A program made the position numbers and the translations under genes. Of a DNA stretch of 64,000 nucleotides, positions 1 through 9,399 are shown piece after piece; positions within the stretch are counted from its first letter, which is position 1; each line of letters starts with the position of its first letter. Below the pieces are notes generated by a model. It made no database searches, had not been told where the DNA came from, and worked only from the letters and a program-made list of their open reading frames with translations. The stretch comes from Klebsiella terrigena (GTDB lineage: Bacteria; Pseudomonadota; Gammaproteobacteria; Enterobacterales; Enterobacteriaceae). The stretch lies in assembly GCF_006539725.1 (NCBI RefSeq), contig NZ_BJNO01000013.1, positions 62,001-126,000 of the forward strand, read 5' to 3'.

Positions 1-492
1 GGGCAGCCTGATTGAGCGGCTGTGGCCGACGACGCGATCGTCCACCGGGCGATCGTTAAAGGCCGCCACGGTGCGGTTGAATAAGCGGACCGGGTAATCC
101 GGCGATGAAACGGGGTAAATGGTTCTGACCGCCTCCCCCAGAACATACCAGTAGCGCGGCAGACGCCAGGCGCAGTCAGGATCGATCGCCTCCCCGGCTT
201 TGAGCCTTAGAATGGCGGCAACCGCCTCGGCATCAAGGATTTCGTCACTGTCCATACACAGCACCCAGTCATGACTGGCCAGCGCCGTGGCGTAGTTCAT
301 CTGCGCTCCGTGGGCAGTATAGGCGTGGTGATGAACCTGCAATCCAAACTGCCGGCAGATATCCAGCGTCGCATCCGTGCTGCCTGAATCAACGACAATA
401 CACTCGTCCGCCACTTCTAATAGCGGGGGCAAAACCTCCCGCAGCAGGCGGGCGGAATCACAGGTCAGCAGGCATACAGTGAGTTTAAGCAT
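1..492 (-). CDS. Family 2 glycosyltransferase, WaaE-like (3' part beyond window edge)
   Basis: The reading frame is open for 164 codons from an ATG at 492 down to base 1, so the C-terminus lies outside the window. The N-terminus has the GT2 pattern: a start of MLKLTVCLLTCDSARLL, then VDSGSTDAT (nucleotide-binding loop), then MDSDEILD, the DxD-like metal site at about residues 90-100. The layout (VVDSGSTD, MDSDE, RYWYVLG) resembles WaaE/KdtX at 16157-16927, so a role in transferring a sugar to a lipid-linked glycan or LPS is likely. It is transcribed away from tdh. The acceptor and sugar cannot be told from the sequence. Confidence 0.8.
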   Translation of the reverse strand, partial: MLKLTVCLLTCDSARLLREVLPPLLEVADECIVVDSGSTDATLDICRQFGLQVHHHAYTAHGAQMNYATALASHDWVLCMDSDEILDAEAVAAILRLKAGEAIDPDCAWRLPRYWYVLGEAVRTIYPVSSPDYPVRLFNRTVAAFNDRPVDDRVVGHSRSIRLP

Positions 493-609
493 AGTGTTTA
501 TAAGGTTTAGCGGTGATTAAACAAAATGTATAAACGAACAGGCCGAAAATCGATTTAGAAATAGTGCTTTTACGATGAAGTACGCTTGAAATGTTATCCA
601 AATCTAAAT

Positions 610-632
610 AAAAAAAAGCGCCCGCAGGCGCT
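610..632 (-). terminator. Rho-independent terminator after tdh
   Basis: On the minus strand, AGCGCC and GGCGCT (617-632) form a 6-bp stem with a 4-nt loop, followed by a run of eight T (610-617). It lies about 58 bases beyond the tdh stop codon. Confidence 0.85.
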
Positions 633-640
633 CAGAATAT

Positions 641-672
641 GCGTTAGCAAAACGGGTATCGGTCTGCTAACG
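641..672. repeat. 9-bp perfect inverted repeat between tdh and its terminator
   Basis: GCGTTAGCA (641-649) is exactly mirrored by TGCTAACGC (664-672) with a 14-base spacer. In the tdh transcript it would form a stem-loop just after the stop codon and before the terminator, which could stabilise the 3' end. No known element is recognised. Confidence 0.6.
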
Positions 673-689
673 CGGCGGACAACGGACCT

Positions 690-1715
690 TTAATCCCAGC
701 TCAGAATCACTTTACCCGACTGGCCGGAGCGCATCGCGTCAAAGCCCTGCTGGAAATCATCAATGCCGAAACGGTGGGTGATAATCGGCGACAGGTCTAA
801 ACCTGACTGGATCAGCGCTGCCATCTTGTACCAGGTTTCAAACATCTCGCGACCGTAAATCCCCTTGATGAATAGGCCCTTAAAGATGACCTTGGTCCAG
901 TCGATGGACATATCGGATGGCGGAATACCGAGCATCGCAATACGGCCACCGTGGTTCATGGTGTCCAGCATGGTGCGAAACGCCGGCGGCGCGCCGGACA
1001 TCTCCAGACCCACGTCGAACCCTTCGGTCATGCCCAGTTCGGCCATCACGTCGGCAAGGCTCTCCTGCGCAACGTTAACCGCGCGGGTAACGCCCATCTT
1101 ACGCGCCAGGCCCAGACGGTATTCGTTGACGTCGGTGATCACCACGTTGCGCGCGCCGACGTGCTTAGCGACCGCCGCCGCCATGATGCCAATCGGGCCG
1201 GCGCCGGAAACCAGCACATCTTCGCCGACGAGGTCGAAGGAGAGCGCGGTGTGGACAGCGTTTCCAAAGGGGTCAAAAATCGACGCCAGATCGTCAGAAA
1301 TATTGTCAGGAATTTTGAAGGCGTTGAAGGCCGGGATCACCAGATACTCGGCAAAACAGCCGGGACGGTTAACGCCAACCCCAATGGTGTTGCGGCACAG
1401 GTGAGTACGCCCGGCGCGACAGTTACGACAGTGGCCGCAGGTAATATGACCTTCGCCGGAAACGCGATCGCCCAGCTTAAAGCCGCGAACTTCCTGACCG
1501 ATACCCACGACTTCACCGACGTATTCGTGCCCTACCACCATCGGCACCGGGATGGTCTTCTGCGACCACTCGTCCCAGTTATAGATGTGTACGTCGGTAC
1601 CGCAAATTGCGGTCTTACGGATTTTAATCAGCAGATCGTTGTGGCCGACTTCCGGTTCCGGTACGTCGGTCATCCAGATGCCTTCTTCCGCTTTCAGTTT
1701 GGATAACGCTTTCAT
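690..1715 (-). CDS. tdh: L-threonine 3-dehydrogenase
   Basis: Oxidises L-threonine with NAD+ to 2-amino-3-ketobutyrate in the cytosol, the first step of threonine breakdown to glycine and acetyl-CoA. The 341 residues match the usual family length. Catalytic zinc ligands are visible as Cys38 (ICGTDVH) and His63-Glu64 (GHEYVGEV). The structural zinc loop has Cys93, Cys96, Cys99 and Cys107. The Rossmann motif GAGPIG lies near residue 171. It follows kbl by 9 bases on the same strand, forming the kbl-tdh operon whose products work in sequence. A clear terminator lies downstream. Confidence 0.98.
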   Translation of the reverse strand: MKALSKLKAEEGIWMTDVPEPEVGHNDLLIKIRKTAICGTDVHIYNWDEWSQKTIPVPMVVGHEYVGEVVGIGQEVRGFKLGDRVSGEGHITCGHCRNCRAGRTHLCRNTIGVGVNRPGCFAEYLVIPAFNAFKIPDNISDDLASIFDPFGNAVHTALSFDLVGEDVLVSGAGPIGIMAAAVAKHVGARNVVITDVNEYRLGLARKMGVTRAVNVAQESLADVMAELGMTEGFDVGLEMSGAPPAFRTMLDTMNHGGRIAMLGIPPSDMSIDWTKVIFKGLFIKGIYGREMFETWYKMAALIQSGLDLSPIITHRFGIDDFQQGFDAMRSGQSGKVILSWD

Positions 1716-1724
1716 CTCACACCC

Positions 1725-2918
1725 TCAGGCAATGACGCCCAGTTGTTTGCCGATGCGGGTAAAGGCTTCCACCGCACGTTCAATTTGTTCAGGGGTATGC
1801 GCCGCAGACATCTGGGTACGAATACGCGCCTGGCCTTTTGGTACCACCGGATAGAAGAATCCGGTGACGTAAATACCTTCTTTCTGCAGCTCGCGGGCAA
1901 AATTCTGCGCCACGGTCGCTTCGCCGAGCATCACCGGAATGATGGCGTGATCGGCGCCCGCCAGGGTAAAGCCCGCAGCGGTCATTTTTTCGCGGAACAG
2001 GCGCGCGTTGGACCACAGGCGGTCGCGCAGTTCGCCGCCGGACTCCACCATCTCCAGCACTTTGATGGAGGCGGCGACGATCGCCGGGGCCAGCGAGTTG
2101 GAGAACAGATACGGGCGTGAGCGCTGGCGCAGCCACTCAACCACCTCTTTGCGCGCCGCGGTATAGCCGCCGGACGCGCCGCCCAGCGCCTTACCGAGGG
2201 TGCCGGTGATGATATCCACCCGGCCCATCACCTCGCAGTACTCGTGGGAGCCGCGGCCGTTTTCGCCGACAAAGCCGACGGCGTGGGAGTCGTCGACCAT
2301 GACCAGCGCGTCGTATTTATCCGCGAGATCGCAGACGCCTTTCAGGTTGGCAATCACGCCGTCCATGGAGAACACGCCGTCGGTGGCGATCAGCACATGC
2401 CGCGCGCCGGCTTCACGCGCCTCTTTCAGCCGCGCTTCCAGCTCCTGCATATCGTTGTTGGCGTAGCGCAAGCGCTTCGCTTTACACAGGCGCACGCCGT
2501 CGATGATCGACGCGTGGTTCAGGGCATCGGAGATAATGGCGTCTTCCGCGCCCAGCAGGGTTTCGAACAGGCCGCCGTTGGCGTCAAAGCAGGAGGAGTA
2601 GAGAATCGCATCTTCCATACCGAGGAACTCGGCCAGCTTCTTCTCAAGCGCTTTATGGCTGTCCTGGGTCCCGCAAATAAAGCGCACGGAGGCCATACCG
2701 AAGCCGTGACTGTCCATACCGGCTTTCGCCGCGGCAATCAGCTCCGGGTGGTTGGCAAGGCCGAGATAGTTATTGGCGCAGAAGTTAATCACGCTGTTGC
2801 CGCCGACGGTGATATCCGCCTGCTGCGCCGATGTGATAATGCGTTCTTCTTTAAACAACCCCTCCGCGCGAGCGGTATCCAGGCTATTGGTTAACTGTTG
2901 ATAAAAATCACCACGCAT
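1725..2918 (-). CDS. kbl: 2-amino-3-ketobutyrate CoA ligase (glycine C-acetyltransferase)
   Basis: A PLP enzyme that splits the Tdh product 2-amino-3-ketobutyrate with CoA into glycine and acetyl-CoA. The 397 residues are the usual length. The PLP lysine lies in [15 protein letters not shown] near residue 243. The alpha-oxoamine synthase motifs [14 protein letters not shown] and [11 protein letters not shown] are intact. It is first gene of the kbl-tdh operon and is divergent from hldD across a 213-base region. The ATG at 2918 is preceded by a GGAGAG Shine-Dalgarno sequence. Confidence 0.98.
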   Translation of the reverse strand: MRGDFYQQLTNSLDTARAEGLFKEERIITSAQQADITVGGNSVINFCANNYLGLANHPELIAAAKAGMDSHGFGMASVRFICGTQDSHKALEKKLAEFLGMEDAILYSSCFDANGGLFETLLGAEDAIISDALNHASIIDGVRLCKAKRLRYANNDMQELEARLKEAREAGARHVLIATDGVFSMDGVIANLKGVCDLADKYDALVMVDDSHAVGFVGENGRGSHEYCEVMGRVDIITGTLGKALGGASGGYTAARKEVVEWLRQRSRPYLFSNSLAPAIVAASIKVLEMVESGGELRDRLWSNARLFREKMTAAGFTLAGADHAIIPVMLGEATVAQNFARELQKEGIYVTGFFYPVVPKGQARIRTQMSAAHTPEQIERAVEAFTRIGKQLGVIA

Positions 2919-3131
2919 TGCAACTCTCCAGATTCGGCAAAATTTGGCACATATTACCCAAAGCTATACGCTGATACGAGATGATGCATGCCTGAATGAA
3001 TTATTTGCAGCATAAATCACGCTCGCCCAGCACCTTTTTTGCGAAGGGCTGAAGCCTGTCTCATGTGGTGATATGATAGAAGCATTCATGTCCGGATTAT
3101 CTCTGGACTCCATACTTCAAAGGTTACTGTT

Positions 3132-4097
3132 ATGATCATCGTTACCGGCGGCGCAGGGTTTATCGGCAGCAATATCGTCAAGGCCCTGAATGACAAAGGC
3201 ATTACCGACATTTTGGTCGTAGATAATCTGAAAGATGGCACCAAGTTTGTGAACCTGGTTGACCTGAACATCGCGGATTACATGGATAAAGAAGACTTCC
3301 TGATTCAGGTTATGGCGGGCGAAGAGTTCGGCGACGAAATTGAAGCGGTATTCCATGAAGGCGCCTGCTCCTCCACCACGGAGTGGGACGGCAAGTACAT
3401 GATGGACAACAACTATCAGTACTCCAAAGAGCTTCTTCACTACTGCCTGGAGCGCGAGATCCCGTTCCTGTACGCCTCTTCCGCAGCCACCTACGGCGGC
3501 CGTACCAGCAACTTTATCGAATCCCGCGAATACGAGCAGCCGCTCAACGTCTACGGCTACTCCAAGTTCCTGTTTGACGAATACGTACGCCAGATCCTGC
3601 CGGAAGTTGACTCGCAGATCGTCGGCTTCCGCTATTTCAACGTCTACGGGCCGCGCGAAGGCCATAAAGGCAGCATGGCAAGCGTGGCGTTCCACCTTAA
3701 TACCCAGCTGAATAATGGCGAAAGTCCGAAACTGTTCGAAGGCAGCGATAGCTTCAAGCGCGACTTCGTCTACGTCGGCGACGTGGCGGCGGTCAACCTG
3801 TGGTTCTGGGAAAACGGCGCGTCCGGTATTTTCAATCTCGGCACCGGCCGGGCAGAGTCCTTCCAGGCGGTAGCCGATGCCACCCTGGCGTACCACCAGA
3901 AGGGCAGCATCGAATACATTCCGTTCCCGGACAAGCTGAAGGGCCGCTACCAGGCATTTACCCAGGCAGACCTCACTAACCTGCGCGCGGCGGGTTATGA
4001 CAAACCGTTCAAGACCGTCGCCGAAGGCGTAACGGAATATATGGCCTGGCTCAACCGCGACAGCGATACAAATTCACAAAATCATTCGGGCAGCTAA
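3132..4097 (+). CDS. hldD: ADP-L-glycero-D-manno-heptose 6-epimerase, with ERIC-derived C-terminal tail
   Basis: Epimerises ADP-D-glycero-D-manno-heptose to ADP-L-glycero-D-manno-heptose, the donor used by WaaC, WaaF and WaaQ for the LPS inner core. It is an extended SDR: NAD-binding GGAGFIGSN starts at residue 7, and the YGYSK active-site motif and SxA/T region are intact. The E. coli protein (310 aa) ends at ...[10 protein letters not shown]. Here the frame runs on to 321 aa, and the extra residues ([11 protein letters not shown] region) are encoded by the start of an ERIC repeat, in which the stop codon also lies. The tail is probably harmless but is an unusual natural extension. First gene of the core operon. 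Confidence 0.97.
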   Translation: MIIVTGGAGFIGSNIVKALNDKGITDILVVDNLKDGTKFVNLVDLNIADYMDKEDFLIQVMAGEEFGDEIEAVFHEGACSSTTEWDGKYMMDNNYQYSKELLHYCLEREIPFLYASSAATYGGRTSNFIESREYEQPLNVYGYSKFLFDEYVRQILPEVDSQIVGFRYFNVYGPREGHKGSMASVAFHLNTQLNNGESPKLFEGSDSFKRDFVYVGDVAAVNLWFWENGASGIFNLGTGRAESFQAVADATLAYHQKGSIEYIPFPDKLKGRYQAFTQADLTNLRAAGYDKPFKTVAEGVTEYMAWLNRDSDTNSQNHSGS

Positions 4098-4178
4098 GTG
4101 AATCTCCGGGAGCTGACAAAAGCAAGTGACCGGAGTGAACGCAGGTAGCCAACGCAGAGACCGTTTGAAGGATAAAGT
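4066..4178. repeat. ERIC (IRU) intergenic repeat
   Basis: Bases 4098-4119 and 4120-4141 match the two arms used as classic ERIC primer sites (GTGAATCTCCGGGAGC... and ...AAGTGACCGGAGTGAACG), with compensating changes that keep the central stem CTCCGG/CCGGAG. The left part (ACAAAATCATTCGGG) codes for the HldD tail and includes its stop. The right end (TTTGAAGGATAAAGTGA) abuts the waaF ATG and contains its AAGGA ribosome-binding site. Exact ends are approximate. Confidence 0.85.
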
Positions 4179-4180
4179 GA

Positions 4181-5239
4181 ATGAAAATACTGGTGATTGG
4201 CCCGTCATGGGTGGGCGACATGATGATGTCGCAAAGTCTCTATCGCACGCTCAAGGCGCGCTATCCCCAGGCAATCATCGACGTGATGGCGCCCGCGTGG
4301 TGCCGTCCGCTGCTGTCACGGATGCCGGAAGTCAACGAGGCGATTCCGATGCCGCTCGGCCACGGCGCGCTGGAGATCGGCGAACGGCGCAAGCTTGGGC
4401 AGAGCCTGCGCGAGCGCCGCTACGATCGCGCCTACGTGCTGCCAAACTCGTTTAAATCGGCGCTGGTTCCCTTCTTCGCCAACATCCCGCACCGCACCGG
4501 CTGGCGCGGTGAGATGCGCTACGGCCTGCTGAACGACGCCAGAACGCTGGATAAAGACGCGTGGCCGCTGATGGTTGAGCGCTACGTGGCCTTAGCCTAC
4601 GACAAAGGCGTGATGCGCTGCGCGAAAGATCTGCCGCAACCGCTGCTCTGGCCGCAGCTGCTGGTGCATGAAGGGGAGAAATCGCAGGTCTGCAACGCCT
4701 TCAGTATTTCTGCCCATCGCCCCATTATCGGCTTCTGCCCCGGGGCCGAATTTGGTCCAGCCAAGCGCTGGCCGCACTACCACTACGCCGAACTGGCCAA
4801 ACAGCTGATCGATGAAGGCTATCAGGTGCTGCTTTTCGGTTCGGCCAAGGACCATGAAGCGGGCAACGATATTCTGGCCGCTCTCAGCACGCAGCAGCAG
4901 GCATGGTGCCGTAACCTGGCCGGTGAAACCCAGCTTGAACAGGCGGTGGTGCTGATTGCCGCCTGCACGGCGGTTGTCAGCAACGACTCCGGCCTGATGC
5001 ACGTTGCCGCCGCGCTCAACCGCCCGCTGGTTGCGCTGTATGGCCCAAGCAGCCCCGACTTTACGCCGCCGCTGTCGCATAAGGCGCGGACCATCCGCCT
5101 GATAAGCGGCTACCACAAGGTGCGTAAAGGAGATGCGGCAGAAGGGTATCATCAGAGCCTGATCGATATTACGCCGCAGCGCGTCCTGGAGGAGCTGAAT
5201 CAGCTGCTGCAGAACGAAGCCGAAAAAGAGGAAGCGTAG
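4181..5239 (+). CDS. waaF: ADP-heptose:LPS heptosyltransferase II
   Basis: Adds the second L,D-heptose to the LPS inner core at the cytoplasmic face of the inner membrane. The 352-residue GT9 protein has the N-terminal motif PSWVGDMMMSQ with Asp13, the donor-binding GFCPGAEFGPAKRWP segment and the C-terminal SNDSGLMHVAAAL loop, all typical of WaaF. The start is the ATG at 4181, with AAGGA eight bases upstream contributed by the ERIC element. waaC starts 3 bases after its stop, so the two are translationally close. Confidence 0.98.
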   Translation: MKILVIGPSWVGDMMMSQSLYRTLKARYPQAIIDVMAPAWCRPLLSRMPEVNEAIPMPLGHGALEIGERRKLGQSLRERRYDRAYVLPNSFKSALVPFFANIPHRTGWRGEMRYGLLNDARTLDKDAWPLMVERYVALAYDKGVMRCAKDLPQPLLWPQLLVHEGEKSQVCNAFSISAHRPIIGFCPGAEFGPAKRWPHYHYAELAKQLIDEGYQVLLFGSAKDHEAGNDILAALSTQQQAWCRNLAGETQLEQAVVLIAACTAVVSNDSGLMHVAAALNRPLVALYGPSSPDFTPPLSHKARTIRLISGYHKVRKGDAAEGYHQSLIDITPQRVLEELNQLLQNEAEKEEA

Positions 5240-5242
5240 CGG

Positions 5243-6214
5243 ATGCGGGTACTGATCGTTAAAACCTCGTCCATGGGCGACGTCCTGCACTCGCTGCCCG
5301 CGCTGACCGACGCCGCGCAGGCCTTCCCCGGAATTCGCTTCGACTGGGTGGTCGAGGAGGGCTTCGCCCAGATCCCCTCCTGGCACCAAAGCGTTGACCG
5401 CGTGATTCCGGTGGCCATTCGCCGCTGGCGCAAGGCCTGGTTTTCCGCACCGGTTAAGGCCGAGCGTAAAGCCTTCCGCCAGGCGCTGCGGGCGGAGAAG
5501 TACGACGCTATCATTGACGCCCAGGGGCTGGTGAAAAGCGCGGCGCTGGTTACCCGACTGGCGCACGGCGTGAAGCACGGCATGGACTGGCAGACGGCCC
5601 GCGAGCCGCTGGCAAGCCTGTTCTATAACCGCCGCCACCACATTGCTAAGCAGCAGCACGCCGTTGAGCGCACCCGCGAGCTGTTTGCCAAAAGCCTCGG
5701 CTACGCCAGGCCAGAATCCCAGGGCGACTACGCGATTGCCCGCCACTTTCTGCGTCAGGAAGAAGCCGGTGCAGCACCCTATCTGGTCTTCCTGCACGCC
5801 ACCACCCGCGATGATAAGCACTGGCCGGAAGAGAACTGGCGGGCGCTTATCGCGCTGCTCGCCGACCGCGGCCTGCGGATTAAGCTGCCGTGGGGCGCCC
5901 CGCACGAAGAGGCGCGGGCCAAACGGCTGGCGCAGGGACATGATTTTGTCGAGGTGCTGCCGCGCATGAGCCTGGAGCAGGTCGCCCAGGTACTGGCCGG
6001 CGCCCGCGGCGTGGTCTCCGTCGATACCGGCCTGAGTCATTTAACCGCCGCGCTCGATAAGCCTAATTTTACCCTCTACGGACCGACCGATCCGGGTCTT
6101 ATCGGCGGCTATGGGCAAAACCAGTACGTCGTGCGCCCGGAAAACGGCGGCGGCACGGGGGATATTAGCGCCTCACGGGTTCTGCAACTGTTGACCTCCC
6201 AGGAACTGGCCTGA
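5243..6214 (+). CDS. waaC: ADP-heptose:LPS heptosyltransferase I
   Basis: Transfers the first L,D-heptose from ADP-heptose onto Kdo2-lipid A. The 323 residues are a full-length GT9 enzyme. Asp13 lies in TSSMGDVLHSLPAL, and the C-terminal donor-site loop VSVDTGLSHLTAAL is intact. It sits 3 bases after waaF and its TGA overlaps the ATG of the next gene (TGATG), indicating translational coupling in the hldD-waaF-waaC-waaZ-like-waaL operon. Confidence 0.98.
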   Translation: MRVLIVKTSSMGDVLHSLPALTDAAQAFPGIRFDWVVEEGFAQIPSWHQSVDRVIPVAIRRWRKAWFSAPVKAERKAFRQALRAEKYDAIIDAQGLVKSAALVTRLAHGVKHGMDWQTAREPLASLFYNRRHHIAKQQHAVERTRELFAKSLGYARPESQGDYAIARHFLRQEEAGAAPYLVFLHATTRDDKHWPEENWRALIALLADRGLRIKLPWGAPHEEARAKRLAQGHDFVEVLPRMSLEQVAQVLAGARGVVSVDTGLSHLTAALDKPNFTLYGPTDPGLIGGYGQNQYVVRPENGGGTGDISASRVLQLLTSQELA

Positions 6215-7122
6215 TGGGCTCCTTATTTAAGCAAATCTATCGCTACACGCATCCGCGTGCCTTTCGCCATAATGAGAACCTGTGGCCGTGGGCAAAGATA
6301 ACCCGCGCGCCTGGCGGTGAAATCCGCAGCCTGCAGTACAAAGGAAAAACGGTCCCGCTGGTCGATCTCAGCGAGATGAAGGACAGCATGCACGGCGAAG
6401 TGCTGCTGACCGCAACCGGCCCCTCCACCCGCAGCATCGATTTTTCGCTGCTGCCGAAAAGCATTCCGGTGATGGGGGTTAACGGCGCGTGGCACCTCTC
6501 TGACAGGATTAAATTTTCTATCTATACCATCGTCGATATGGAGTTTTACGATAGAAAACCGGACATCATCCGCGCCGTCATCAGCCAGCCCGATCTCGTG
6601 CTCTTTACCACCCTGCACGGTATCGCAAAAATTCTCGACCGCCACGGCGAAGCGCTGCGCTGCCGTTTGGCGTTAATTGAAGATGCCTGTTATAAAATTT
6701 ATCGGCCTAAAGTCGCGAAAAACCAGGTCCGTCAGGCCTGGCAAGCGGTCGAGGCGATACGCTTTCACCCTCAGCGCGAGGATATTTGCTTTAGTACCGA
6801 TATCCGGCACGGCATTTTTGATGCCGGAACCGTTGTCTACTGGGCGCTACAAATTCTGATGTGGTTGGGGTTCAAAACGATTCTAATAAGCGGACTGGAT
6901 ATGACTAATTTCAACCAGCCGCGATTCTACGAAACGGATCGGGATAAACTCCCTTCCTGGCTGGAAAATAAGGTGGATGACCTGGTCATGCCGTCCTTTT
7001 CGCACGCCGCTAACGTGCTGCAACAAAACCATATCCGGGTCGTTAACTTCTCTTTAGAAAGCGCGGTTCCGGAAACGATTTTCGAAAAGGTTTCTTTTGA
7101 TGAGTACTTTAAAAATCAGTAA
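6214..7122 (+). CDS. LPS core biosynthesis protein, WaaZ/RfaZ-like
   Basis: A 302-residue cytosolic protein between waaC and waaL. It is not a GT9 enzyme. It has a short GP-S motif (TATGPSTRSIDFSLLP) followed by VMGVNGAW, and a second conserved-looking block near the C-terminus (ILISGLDMTNF). This arrangement resembles WaaZ/RfaZ, the protein linked to a third Kdo residue in the E. coli core, and the wider DUF115/sialyltransferase-like fold. The assignment rests on layout and context, not on a long remembered match. Start overlaps the waaC stop by one base. Its end overlaps the waaL start region by 23 bases. Confidence 0.5.
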   Translation: MGSLFKQIYRYTHPRAFRHNENLWPWAKITRAPGGEIRSLQYKGKTVPLVDLSEMKDSMHGEVLLTATGPSTRSIDFSLLPKSIPVMGVNGAWHLSDRIKFSIYTIVDMEFYDRKPDIIRAVISQPDLVLFTTLHGIAKILDRHGEALRCRLALIEDACYKIYRPKVAKNQVRQAWQAVEAIRFHPQREDICFSTDIRHGIFDAGTVVYWALQILMWLGFKTILISGLDMTNFNQPRFYETDRDKLPSWLENKVDDLVMPSFSHAANVLQQNHIRVVNFSLESAVPETIFEKVSFDEYFKNQ

Positions 7123-8269
7123 CTACGCCAGGCAGGGTTACACCGTTGTCTTTCCTTTGTTTCTGTTTTTCAGCGCAATTTTTTGTATATCGACCAGGGC
7201 AAACAACCTTCTTCATCTCTCTATTTTGCTGTTTCTGCTGTCACTGCTTAATAAAGACCATCGCCAGCAGCTGGCGGATAAGACGCGTCAGCAGTGGCCG
7301 GTTTATGCGCTGCTGCTGATATTCTTCGTCTACTATGCGCTGAGCAACATTTGGGGCCAGACGCCGCAGCATATCGACTCTCCCCTGACCCATGGGACGT
7401 ATTTGCTGTTCTATCTGCTGCTGCTGACGACTCTGCTCGGCTCCCCGCAGACCCGACGCCTGGCGCTGATGAGCGTGGTTGCCGGCATCACGGTCATTTC
7501 CATCTGGACCATGGTCATCGACCATACTCTGGTCCTGACTGAACGCGCGGTGTCACCGGGTAACCCCGGCCCGACCAACGTTATCGACCTCGCGGGTTAT
7601 TGCGGTATTGGTATTCTCATTTGCGCCATGCTGCTCAAAGAAAAAGGCAGCCACCTCCTGTATGTGCCGATGGCAATCATGCTGGTCATGATGGTTCTGA
7701 CCCAAAGCCGGGGCCCGATTATCGCCCTGCTGGTGGCCTTTTTCTGCACCCTGCATCTGCATGTCTTTACGCGCCGCAACGTGCTGATCGTCGCTGCATT
7801 AGCGCTAATTTTAGGCCTGCTTTTCTTCTTCACGCCGGTGGGCGACCTGCTGCTGGCGCGCTTTGAAGAGCTCGGGACGCAGAGCGGGCTGCGCATCAGC
7901 ATCTGGCGCCACACCCTCGAAGAGGTCTCCAGCCAGCCGTGGCTGGGACGCGGTTTTGACTACGACCTCGACTTTACGAACTACAGCGGCGAGCATATCA
8001 CCACCACCCATAGCGTCTATCTCGGCTCGCTGCTGAAAGGCGGCATTATTGGCCTGCTGCTGCTGTTTGCGGTTATTGCCGGCGGGTTGTGGCGGGCGTG
8101 GAGTAAACGGCGGGAGGATAGCCGCTACGGGCTGGCGATTTTCGGCTACGCGCTGATTTTTATGGCCTCACAGGGGATGTTTATCATCAGCAATCCCCGG
8201 GAAACCTGGCCCCTATTCTGGCTGCCGCTGGGCATTGCGCTGAGCAGTAGCCTGAAGGTTAAGCGCTAA
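7100..8269 (+). CDS. waaL: O-antigen ligase
   Basis: Joins undecaprenyl-linked O-polysaccharide to the finished lipid A-core on the periplasmic side of the inner membrane. About 389 residues with ten or more hydrophobic helices. The large periplasmic loop in the C-terminal half contains RISIWRHTLEEV and the family's conserved HSVYL-type segment (TTTHSVYLGSLLKGG). WaaL proteins are weakly conserved, so the call rests on topology, this motif and the position at the end of the hldD operon. I chose the ATG at 7100 (MSTLKIS); a TTG three bases earlier is also possible. The gene overlaps the previous one by 23 bases. Confidence 0.88.
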   Translation: MSTLKISNYARQGYTVVFPLFLFFSAIFCISTRANNLLHLSILLFLLSLLNKDHRQQLADKTRQQWPVYALLLIFFVYYALSNIWGQTPQHIDSPLTHGTYLLFYLLLLTTLLGSPQTRRLALMSVVAGITVISIWTMVIDHTLVLTERAVSPGNPGPTNVIDLAGYCGIGILICAMLLKEKGSHLLYVPMAIMLVMMVLTQSRGPIIALLVAFFCTLHLHVFTRRNVLIVAALALILGLLFFFTPVGDLLLARFEELGTQSGLRISIWRHTLEEVSSQPWLGRGFDYDLDFTNYSGEHITTTHSVYLGSLLKGGIIGLLLLFAVIAGGLWRAWSKRREDSRYGLAIFGYALIFMASQGMFIISNPRETWPLFWLPLGIALSSSLKVKR

Positions 8270-8297
8270 AAAAAGGGCCCTGGCGGGGCCCTTTTTT
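8268..8297. terminator. Bidirectional terminator between waaL and the convergent GT9 gene
   Basis: AAAAGGGCCC (8271-8280) pairs with GGGCCCTTTT (8286-8295) around a 5-base loop. A runs on the left and T runs on the right let it work on both strands. It overlaps the stop codon of the minus-strand gene at 8296. Confidence 0.92.
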
Positions 8298-9378
8298 ATG
8301 CCTGTCCGGCGGAAGCCACCAGGCTATCCACCTGCACTTTGATAACGGGCCAGATGGCATCAATCGTCATATCGGCAACGTTAACTTCTTCGCAGACGAC
8401 TTGCTTCGCCTTGTCATATCCCGGCGCCCAGATGGTGTATCCCGGCAGGCCGGTATCTTTGAGTTTGCGCTTGTTGTAGACCGCCACCATCGGCTTATCG
8501 AACGCCCTGCCGATATGGACGATCGCGGTATCCGCGGTGATAACAAGATCGCAGCAGCGAATCACCTCTACCGCTGAATTAATATTGCTATCAGGGAGAT
8601 ACAGCGCCGTATCCAGGTTCAGCTGGCGAATTTTTTCGCTATGCCCAACCATTACCACGCTCACTTTGTAAGGCAGAGCGTGCAGCCGCTCAATCAGATC
8701 CGCGACCTGGTGACGGCAAAAGTCCTTATCGACTGAGGCGGTGAAGGGGTTTATGGCGATACAAATTTCGCGGCCCTTTTCCTGCGCCAGTAAATGCTCC
8801 ACTCTCTGCCGCTCGGCGGCATCGCCGGGGAGATGATAGTGGTAATGCTCATTGACGATGCCAAATAGCCTGGCCACCTCTTTATAGCGGGCAGAAATAT
8901 GGCGCTGGCTGTCGAAAAAGGCAATTGACCAATCGTAAAGCTTATATTCGTCTTTATTAAAACCGATATTGCAGCGGGCGCCTAAATCCGCGAGTAATTT
9001 AAAACGCTCGTAGGTTTTCACGTCATCAAAATCAACGACGGCGTCAAAACCTGCCGCGCGTAATTCATCCAACGCCATCCGGGGTTGATACAAATAGACC
9101 CGCTCAAGGAAGTCTGCGCCGGCCAGCATTTGCCGGCATATCGGCCCGGTAAGCACGGAAACCTGATAGCCATGCTCGGACAGCAGCTTTGCGCAGCCGG
9201 TGGTCACCACCATATCGCCGACCTTGTCGTCCAGGCGTAAAAATAAAACGCGCTGAATCTGCGCAGGATTAAACGGCTGACGCTCACGCTTATTTCTGTA
9301 ACGATAGTTAATTAAATTAAATTTAATTTTGCGAAAGAAAGCGTTTTTCTTCCGCGTCAGCTGTTTAAACATACCCAT
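8296..9378 (-). CDS. GT9 heptosyltransferase-family LPS core enzyme
   Basis: A 360-residue GT9 protein. The N-terminal basic stretch (KKNAFFRKIKFNLINYRYRNKRERQ) is followed by VLFLRLDDKVGDMVVTTG, whose Asp matches the catalytic Asp of WaaC/WaaF. The C-terminal loop is ITADTAIVHIGRAF. It differs strongly from the WaaC, WaaF and WaaQ copies in this window, so it probably adds another core sugar, heptose or otherwise. It is read from the minus strand, 4 bases past the WabN-like deacetylase's stop when the 21-base gap is counted from its start, so the two form a small operon opposed to the rest of the core cluster. The exact sugar is unknown. Confidence 0.75.
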   Translation of the reverse strand: MGMFKQLTRKKNAFFRKIKFNLINYRYRNKRERQPFNPAQIQRVLFLRLDDKVGDMVVTTGCAKLLSEHGYQVSVLTGPICRQMLAGADFLERVYLYQPRMALDELRAAGFDAVVDFDDVKTYERFKLLADLGARCNIGFNKDEYKLYDWSIAFFDSQRHISARYKEVARLFGIVNEHYHYHLPGDAAERQRVEHLLAQEKGREICIAINPFTASVDKDFCRHQVADLIERLHALPYKVSVVMVGHSEKIRQLNLDTALYLPDSNINSAVEVIRCCDLVITADTAIVHIGRAFDKPMVAVYNKRKLKDTGLPGYTIWAPGYDKAKQVVCEEVNVADMTIDAIWPVIKVQVDSLVASAGQA

Positions 9379-9399
9379 ACGATCCCTGCTTATGGCTTT

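Noticed and set aside
4592-6040. A 482-codon open frame antisense to waaF and waaC
   Set aside because: It covers two intact core transferase genes on the other strand, and its composition is that of a codon shadow.
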